This document shows positions 58,776 through 64,000 of a stretch of DNA of 64,000 bases, in pieces. This DNA comes from Pomphorhynchus laevis (lineage: Eukaryota > Acanthocephala > Palaeacanthocephala > Echinorhynchida > Pomphorhynchidae), in assembly GCA_012934845.2 (NCBI GenBank), contig WNNJ02001248.1, positions 124,001 through 188,000 of the forward strand, read 5' to 3'. Within the stretch, counting starts at the first letter, position 1; every line of letters starts with the position of its first letter. The notes beneath the pieces were generated by a model. It saw only the letters and a program-made list of their open reading frames with translations. It was not told the origin of the DNA and made no database searches. A program made the translations under genes and the position numbers.

Positions 58776-60425
58776 ATGGCGTCCCATCTCTCCCCCTTGT
58801 CTTCTTCGCTAGTCAATCTCGCTCCTAAGCATACTTTTCGTCTTAGTCTATTCAACACTCGCTCCATTCTTCATAAAGCTGATATGCTTATCGATATCTT
58901 CGATCAATTATCTATCGATATTCTCTGCATTACCGAATCATGGCACTCTGACTCCGACGATCTTGCTATTCGTCGTCTATGTCGCTCTGGTTGTTCTCTA
59001 GTTGAATCAGCTCGTCAAATTGCATATCATACATCTACTGCTTCTAACCATGGCGGTATTGTTGCCATTGCTCGTCACCCAATGTCTTTACGTAAAATCA
59101 ACGTTAACATCCGTTACACTTCGTTCGAATTACTCATATGCAGATTATCAACGCCTTTCCCTCTGGAACTTGTGATTGTATACCGTCCAGGTTCAGTTGC
59201 CCCATCACGTATCTTCTTTAACGACCTTGCAGATCTAATGTCTCACTGTTCATTGTCTTATACTCCTTCTTTTATTCTCGGTGACTTTAACATTCGTCTT
59301 GATCGCCCGTCTGACTCTGACTCTATCACTTTAACTAATCTTTTTTCTGATTTTAACTATAAATTACTTTCAACAAGCTCAACTCATATCCTCGGCGGCG
59401 CTCTCGACATCATTACTGTCCCTAACTGCTTCAATGACTATACTTCCTTGTCAATTACTGATCCTGGTTTGTCCGATCATTTCCTTGTCACTCTTACTAT
59501 TACTCGTCCCCATCCTCCTTCTCCGCCTCCACCATTATCCACACCAAGTCGACCCTGGAAGCTTCTCGATATCCCTATTCTCTGCACAGCCTTACTCAAT
59601 TCTTCACTCTTTTCACTTCCTCTTAACTATCTCTCTCCTGATGATCTCTGCATTCTGTTTGATTCTGAACTTACGTCGATCCTCAATAACCTTCTGCCTA
59701 GTCGACTCCGACGCTCTCAGCGCTTGCGCCATGCTCCCTGGTTCGGTTCTGAATGTAGTCTTTCTAAGCGTCGACTCCGTCACTCTTTTCGTATATATAA
59801 ACGCTTTCTTAAACGTTCTCCCAACTCACTCACTCAAAATCTTCGTGATTCCTACTTTTCTCAACGCCGTTCATATCTCATTCTTATACGTACTAAACGT
59901 ACTCTCTTTTGGCGAAATCAACTCGAGTCATCTTCCAACTCTAAATCTCATTGGAAAATCTTAAACTTAATTCTTTCACGATCATCTACCCCTTGTAATA
60001 TAAATCCTGATGAATTTTCTTCTTATCTACAAACTAAGCTATCTAATTTACTTTTCCTACTACCCATAGCCCCCTTGTACCCACTATTATCTTTTAATAC
60101 TTCCCTCCCAGAACTATTCCACCTTCTTTGCGTTTCGTCTGATGAAGTTTCTTCGGTTCTGCTGTCATTACCTAATAAAACCTCTCCTTCTGACCCAATT
60201 CCTACTCACTTGCTTAAAAATATCTGCTCCTTTATCTTACCCTTCTTAACCACATTGTTCAACTCTTCCATCCGTAGCCGTATATTTCCTAATATCTGGA
60301 AATGCGCCACTGTTCGTCCTCTCATCAAAAAGCAATCTCTCGACTCTTCACTACCATCTTCGTACCGTCCTATTTCACTTCTCCCAACTCTTTCTAAACT
60401 CCTTAAGCGTCTCGTTCATATGTAA
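58776..60425 (+). CDS. LINE-D ORF2, endonuclease and start of reverse transcriptase
   Basis: A 549-codon open frame. The endonuclease has FNTRSILHKADMLIDIF, CITESWHSDSDD (~50-62), LVIVYRPGSVAPSR, ILGDFNIRLDRP and DPGLSDHFLVTL; the catalytic residues of apurinic-type LINE nucleases are present. A linker rich in Arg and Ser follows (KRRLRHSFRIYKRFLKRSPN). The reverse transcriptase starts with VRPLIKKQSLDSSLPSSYRP and ISLLPTLSKLLKRLVHM, then a TAA stops the frame. The rest continues in the next entry. The sense strand is strikingly poor in purines. Confidence 0.88.
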   Translation: MASHLSPLSSSLVNLAPKHTFRLSLFNTRSILHKADMLIDIFDQLSIDILCITESWHSDSDDLAIRRLCRSGCSLVESARQIAYHTSTASNHGGIVAIARHPMSLRKINVNIRYTSFELLICRLSTPFPLELVIVYRPGSVAPSRIFFNDLADLMSHCSLSYTPSFILGDFNIRLDRPSDSDSITLTNLFSDFNYKLLSTSSTHILGGALDIITVPNCFNDYTSLSITDPGLSDHFLVTLTITRPHPPSPPPPLSTPSRPWKLLDIPILCTALLNSSLFSLPLNYLSPDDLCILFDSELTSILNNLLPSRLRRSQRLRHAPWFGSECSLSKRRLRHSFRIYKRFLKRSPNSLTQNLRDSYFSQRRSYLILIRTKRTLFWRNQLESSSNSKSHWKILNLILSRSSTPCNINPDEFSSYLQTKLSNLLFLLPIAPLYPLLSFNTSLPELFHLLCVSSDEVSSVLLSLPNKTSPSDPIPTHLLKNICSFILPFLTTLFNSSIRSRIFPNIWKCATVRPLIKKQSLDSSLPSSYRPISLLPTLSKLLKRLVHM

Positions 60426-61690
60426 GTTAATATATATCTATTTTCCTCTAACTTATTTCCTCCCTTCCAAGCCGCTTTTCGTTCTAATTACTCTACCTAA
60501 ATTGCATGTCTTAAAGTTTATTACGACTTACTCATATCGCGCGATCATAAATTATGTAGTGTCATAGTTTCTCTTGATATATCGTCTGCTTTTTACATAG
60601 TTAATCACTCGATTCTTCTCAATCGCCTTTGTCATGATTATATCTTCTCTTTACCCACTGTATCATGGTTTTCTTCATATCTATCAAACCGTACATTTCG
60701 CGTCTATTCTAACTCTTCTCTCTCCCATCTTTCGTCCATTCCGTCCGGTGTTCCACAAGGCTCCGTATTAGGCCCAATGCTTTTCTCTATTCTTCTTGGT
60801 AATTTGTCTTCGATTTCTCATAAATTTAACTTCCATGTTATGCAATATGCTGATGACATTCTCATCTATGCTCATGCACCTGTTTATCGTATTCACGATC
60901 TTAGTGTTTCTGCTTCCGACTGTCTTGTCTCAATTTCCAATCATATTTCTTCCCTTCGACTTTCTCTGAATTATGATAAATCCAAAATTATGTGGATCCT
61001 ACCTCAACGCCTCGTCTTCGAACCTCCCTCCGTATCATTAAATTCTACAATTCTTCCTATCGTTGATAATCTCGTTTTCCTAGGCTTCCATTTTGACAAC
61101 CGACTTTCACTTAAACCTTTCGTTAGTGATAAAGTACGCTCATCTAACCTAATACTCCGCAATCTCCGTCAAGTTCGTAGATTGATCGATTTCCTTTCAT
61201 GTATAACTCTCATATCTTTTCTCCTTTTTTCAAGACTTGCTTATTGTCTTAGTCTATTTTCCAACTCACCTAAATCCACTCTTCTTCCCCTACAACGCAT
61301 CGTCAGCGCAGCCGTCCGAATTCTCTTCCGTCTTCGTCGTTTTGATCATACATCCTTCCATCTTGCTTCTCTCGATTTGCCTACAATTTATTGTCGTGTT
61401 CAAATTCGTCTTCTTATCGTTGCTTTCCGCCTTGTAACTTTTCATACCCCTTCATTTCTCAACCTTCCTTTTCTTGATAATTCTCGTCCTGTTTACTGTT
61501 CCTTGCGTTCCTGTAATTCCCTTCTTTTACATGTCCCAAACTACTCTACCTTCTTTGGACTCCGCTGATTCCTGGTGGCCGCTCCTCTATCGTGGAACCA
61601 TCTGCCTATTCATATCCGCCAATCAACATCTATGCCGTGCTTCAAACGACAAATCCGATCCCATTTAAACAATTTATCTGCTTGACTTTT
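60426..61690 (+). pseudogene. LINE-D ORF2, reverse transcriptase and C-terminal domain
   Basis: Continuing in the same frame after the stop at 60,423, and past another at about 60,498, the translation gives SVIVSLDISSAFYIVNHSIL (the motif A Asp is kept), GVPQGSVLGPMLFSILLGNL and catalytic QYADDILIYAH (60,843-60,875). The C-terminal frame 60,777-61,568 runs to NYSTFFGLR, then a stop, then WNHLPIHIRQSTSMPCFKRQ to about 61,680. The 3' end near 61,690 joins a minus-strand ORF1 relic. Only three stops break the ORF, so this is the best LINE-D copy. Confidence 0.85.
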
Positions 61691-61935
61691 TCATTTTTGT
61701 TTGTGGACTTGTAAGCGTACAGCTTGTACGCATTTGCCACATTAAATAAATTTGTATTATTATAACAATTCACATCACAAACCATATCTTCCACTAGTTT
61801 CATTTGGAGGGCCGAAATAATTGTAGCAGAACAAAAACCGCAATAAAAGTCCTTGCTCTTGAATGACGACTCGGTATTTAAAGGAATGTCGACAATAGAC
61901 CACACTTCAGCCTTTATTGCAGCATTCGACCTCTA
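61691..61935 (-). pseudogene. LINE ORF1 N-terminal relic
   Basis: The minus strand reads VECCNKG-stop-SVWSIVDI and then KSKDFYCGFCSATI, the zinc knuckle that opens LINE-D and LINE-F ORF1. No other part of that element follows. It is probably the 5' end of a CR1-like LINE lost to rearrangement. Confidence 0.6.
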
Positions 61936-62530
61936 GCCGCTTATACGCATTACAATGCTGCGTGATATGTATGGTGTTTGACGCTCTCTTCGAATTTGCT
62001 TTCTTTATTGTATGTATATGTAAGTTTATTTAACCAAAGATTTTAACCAGTCCAAGTAGGTCAGCAATTTGTATTGTGAATAGGGTCTTTGTAAGTAGTT
62101 ATCAAGATAGTTTAAATTGATAATAAAATCAATTTATCTTTTGTATGTATTTAATAATCAAGACAACTTTTTATATGTATATATAAATGTATGCATATAT
62201 TTATCTACATATTTTGATAGTTTTGTTATATTATTTTGTTGTTATCATTATTATATTGTTATTTTATTATATTATTTTTATTTTGTTATATTATTTGTTA
62301 TATTATTTTCATAATTTTGTCCTGAAGATGATCGCAGTCAGCTATCAAAAATTTGACTCCATAAACTAATAATTTCACTCTTTTTCCACTAATTAAATAT
62401 AATTTAAATGAGTTAATTATCAATTTATAATATTTATATTTATTATGATTCATCGTGATCCCGAATTAAAACGCAGGGAAAGATACGTAATCAGCCGTCT
62501 CAATAAAGCAAGCTGAGTTGTCACAAATCA
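61936..62530. other. AT-rich spacer with TTATATTATT runs
   Basis: No gene seen. 62,215-62,310 is a T-rich microsatellite of TTGTTATATTATTTT type. GTCCTGAAGATGATCGCAGT at about 62,318, followed by ATCAAAAATTTGACTCC, resembles the decayed hammerhead-like end often seen in PLEs, but the GAAA box is altered. Confidence 0.45.
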
Positions 62531-62537
62531 ATAATTA

Positions 62538-62830
62538 TAATACAAATCAACAAAATATTATTAAAAATTTATTTAAAACTATAAAGTTAATTTTTTTATG
62601 GATGGATAATAAATAATATATTTTGTATTAGAATAAGATACACTAAATAATCAAATTTATCATAGGAAATACGTCATTAGCATGTATTTGACACCACTGC
62701 TATGTTGGGCCGAGGAATAGGGGTCGAAATCTGAATGCATAGGAGTTCCTTCTGATGACCTCTAATCATAATTCTCATACAGCGTCGTTATTATTAGTCG
62801 ATTGATAAAAATTTGCATAACAAACTTGAT
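62538..62830 (+). mobile_element. Naiad PLE 3' end, third copy
   Basis: The plus strand reads NQQNIIKNLFKTIKLIFLWM then DNK-stop, the end of the Naiad protein, followed by the tail with the pseudoknot motif and the CTGATGA box (62,751). It is more diverged than the copies at 6.1-6.9 kb. Nothing upstream is recognisable. It is a broken relic. Confidence 0.8.
62690..62745 (+). ncRNA. Third copy of the Naiad tail pseudoknot
   Basis: GACACC (62,690-62,695) pairs with GGGGTC (62,720-62,725) with one mismatch, and CTGCTATG (62,697-62,704) pairs with CATAGGAG (62,738-62,745) with one mismatch. Compared with 6196-6252, one G-C pair of helix 1 is replaced by A-T, a compensatory change. Confidence 0.45.
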
Positions 62831-62939
62831 TAAAATGGATTAATAAATACAATTACCAATAATTAAAAGACGAAAGAGTTCAATTTACAGAAACATGATT
62901 AGTTTATATATTCATAATTTTATGAATATCTCAAAACGA

Positions 62940-64000
62940 GAGTGATACCAATCCGCGTGAATTTTGTTAGTCATTATAGCCCAACGCGGAAGAACAATGA
63001 AAAGCACTGCAGATGCCGTTTCGTCATATTGTATTTTGAGCTTTTTTTCGGAGCATCGTGCGACAGCCCCGGCAGTGAATACCGCGTGTGGCTCGTAGTT
63101 GGCAGTGAGGGTGCTGGGTCAGGTAAAGTCTTACACCATGATTCAACTCTCGTCCCACGGTGTCAACGTGGCGCCATCCGGCCTATTGCCATCTTCCAGC
63201 TACAAACCAACTGGTTCGAGTCTAGACGGATTGCCAGAAGCTTGAAGGGCAATTCTCACTAGTTCGTTGACAGCTGAGTGACGGAGAAAGTACGCCTTTG
63301 ACCGTCGGCAATCGAGAGCGTGTGCACTTCCTCGATTTACCGGTTCGCCACATGCGCATTTATAGGGCTGGTTACTGTGAACTCCTAACCTCAGCGCAAC
63401 GGCCAGAGATAGTGATTGATCGTCTAGGCAGGTTCACACTGAGGATATTGGGATAGCTTCAAGAAAGGCTCCGGCGTAACTAGAAGCAACATCAATCAGA
63501 CTGGTTCGGTCTTGTGTTGTTTCGGTTTCGCTTAGTAGGCTATTATATCACAAGTCGTATAGCACGTCCGTCTATCGTTTTTGAATTATTGGTTCTGAAG
63601 AGACGGAGGGGTAATAATTTGCGCTCCAGAGACTACTGGCTTTAATAAAGTCTGGATCTTGTGAGCCAGCCGCGGTGATCGTTGTGTGATCGTTCCACGC
63701 TTTATCTACTAAGGGAATGTTCAGAATTACTGAAATTAGCCTCCTTAGTTCTCCGTCGAAGTGCGACAATTCCCCACTTCGAAAACACGAGGAGTTTCTT
63801 AGTAAGAAGCCTATCTTGGGTAGGCTAAAGCTGTCCTGAAGCAGAAACAATGCGTCGTGCTTGTTGAGTTTGGTTAGCCTGCTTTCCGCTTGAATTAACT
63901 CACTAACGACTCCATCAACTGCCTTGTCGATTTGTGTGTCGCGGCCGATCGGAGTACCAAGCAGAGATGCGTCTGACGGTGGAATCGATTTGCAGCCAGG
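62940..64000 (-). pseudogene. LINE-C copy, RT end, zinc knuckle and endonuclease; runs off the window
   Basis: Read on the minus strand from the right edge: KSIPPSDASLLGTPIGRDTQ, then FLLQDSFSLPKIGFLLRNSS (63,572-63,850), a broken stretch, then ALRLGVHSNQPYKCACGEPV, NRGSAHALDCRRSKAYFLRH and SAVNELVRIALQ (63,240-63,390), a CCHC knuckle. The nuclease core RPDGATLTPW lies near 63,170, with TAGAVARCSEKKLKIQY near 63,030. These are the C-terminal parts lacking in the copy at 17.1-18.96 kb. Stops and at least one frameshift occur at 63,100-63,560. The 5' part lies outside the window. Confidence 0.78.

Noticed and set aside
62942-63262. Plus-strand 106-codon frame as a gene
   Set aside because: It is antisense to the LINE-C nuclease, which has the RPDG and knuckle motifs.

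Overview
The window reads as nuclear DNA of an AT-rich invertebrate animal: spliced exons, short introns, (AAT)n tails, many families of non-LTR retrotransposons (LINEs), Penelope-like elements (PLEs) and one Ty3/gypsy element. No operons, CRISPR arrays, rRNA or tRNA were seen. The lineage cannot be fixed from sequence alone. A small membrane-anchored, Ser/Thr-rich gene with a 54-nt intron would suit a rotifer or similar small spiralian, but that is only an impression.

Layout. 0.5-5.7 kb is a young tandem array of a 1,534-bp unit built from the 3' ends of two LINEs (LINE-A and LINE-B). 5.7-9.8 kb holds a Naiad-type PLE whose 3' tail is doubled into a large palindrome. 9.98-16.9 kb is the only good host-gene candidate: a TATA box, two 5' exons coding for an N-terminal transmembrane anchor and a Ser/Thr stalk, then about 13 tandem ~471-bp units, each with one exon-like segment of 108 or 111 nt. 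17.1-28.2 kb holds LINE-C (restriction-like endonuclease type), two LINE-D pieces (CR1/Jockey-like), a PLE GIY-YIG relic and a nearly whole LINE-F. 29.0-38.2 kb is a nest of LINE-B copies with a CR1-like LINE-H inside one of them. 38.4-47.0 kb is a Naiad relic split by a Ty3/gypsy element, itself split by the longest LINE-A copy. 47-64 kb holds AT-rich spacers, a PLE GIY-YIG relic, LINE-G, a LINE-A relative, LINE-E, a 20-bp minisatellite, the longest LINE-D copy, a Naiad tail and a second LINE-C.

How the parts relate. Two biochemical classes of LINE coexist. The CR1/Jockey-like families (A, D, E, F, G, H) carry, where preserved, an apurinic-type endonuclease and a YADD/FADD reverse transcriptase; several end in (AAT)n, and several share a zinc-knuckle ORF1. 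The restriction-endonuclease families (B, C) carry a C-terminal zinc knuckle and a PD-(D/E)xK-like nuclease. LINE-B copies repeatedly sit next to (ATT)n/(TAA)n, including the tails of CR1-like elements, with 15-20-bp target duplications, which suggests Dong-like site preference. Most copies are decayed; LINE-A at 44.0-46.5 kb and LINE-F are the best preserved. The exon array, the LINE-B targeting pattern and the pseudoknotted RNA fold in the Naiad tail are the most rewarding leads.
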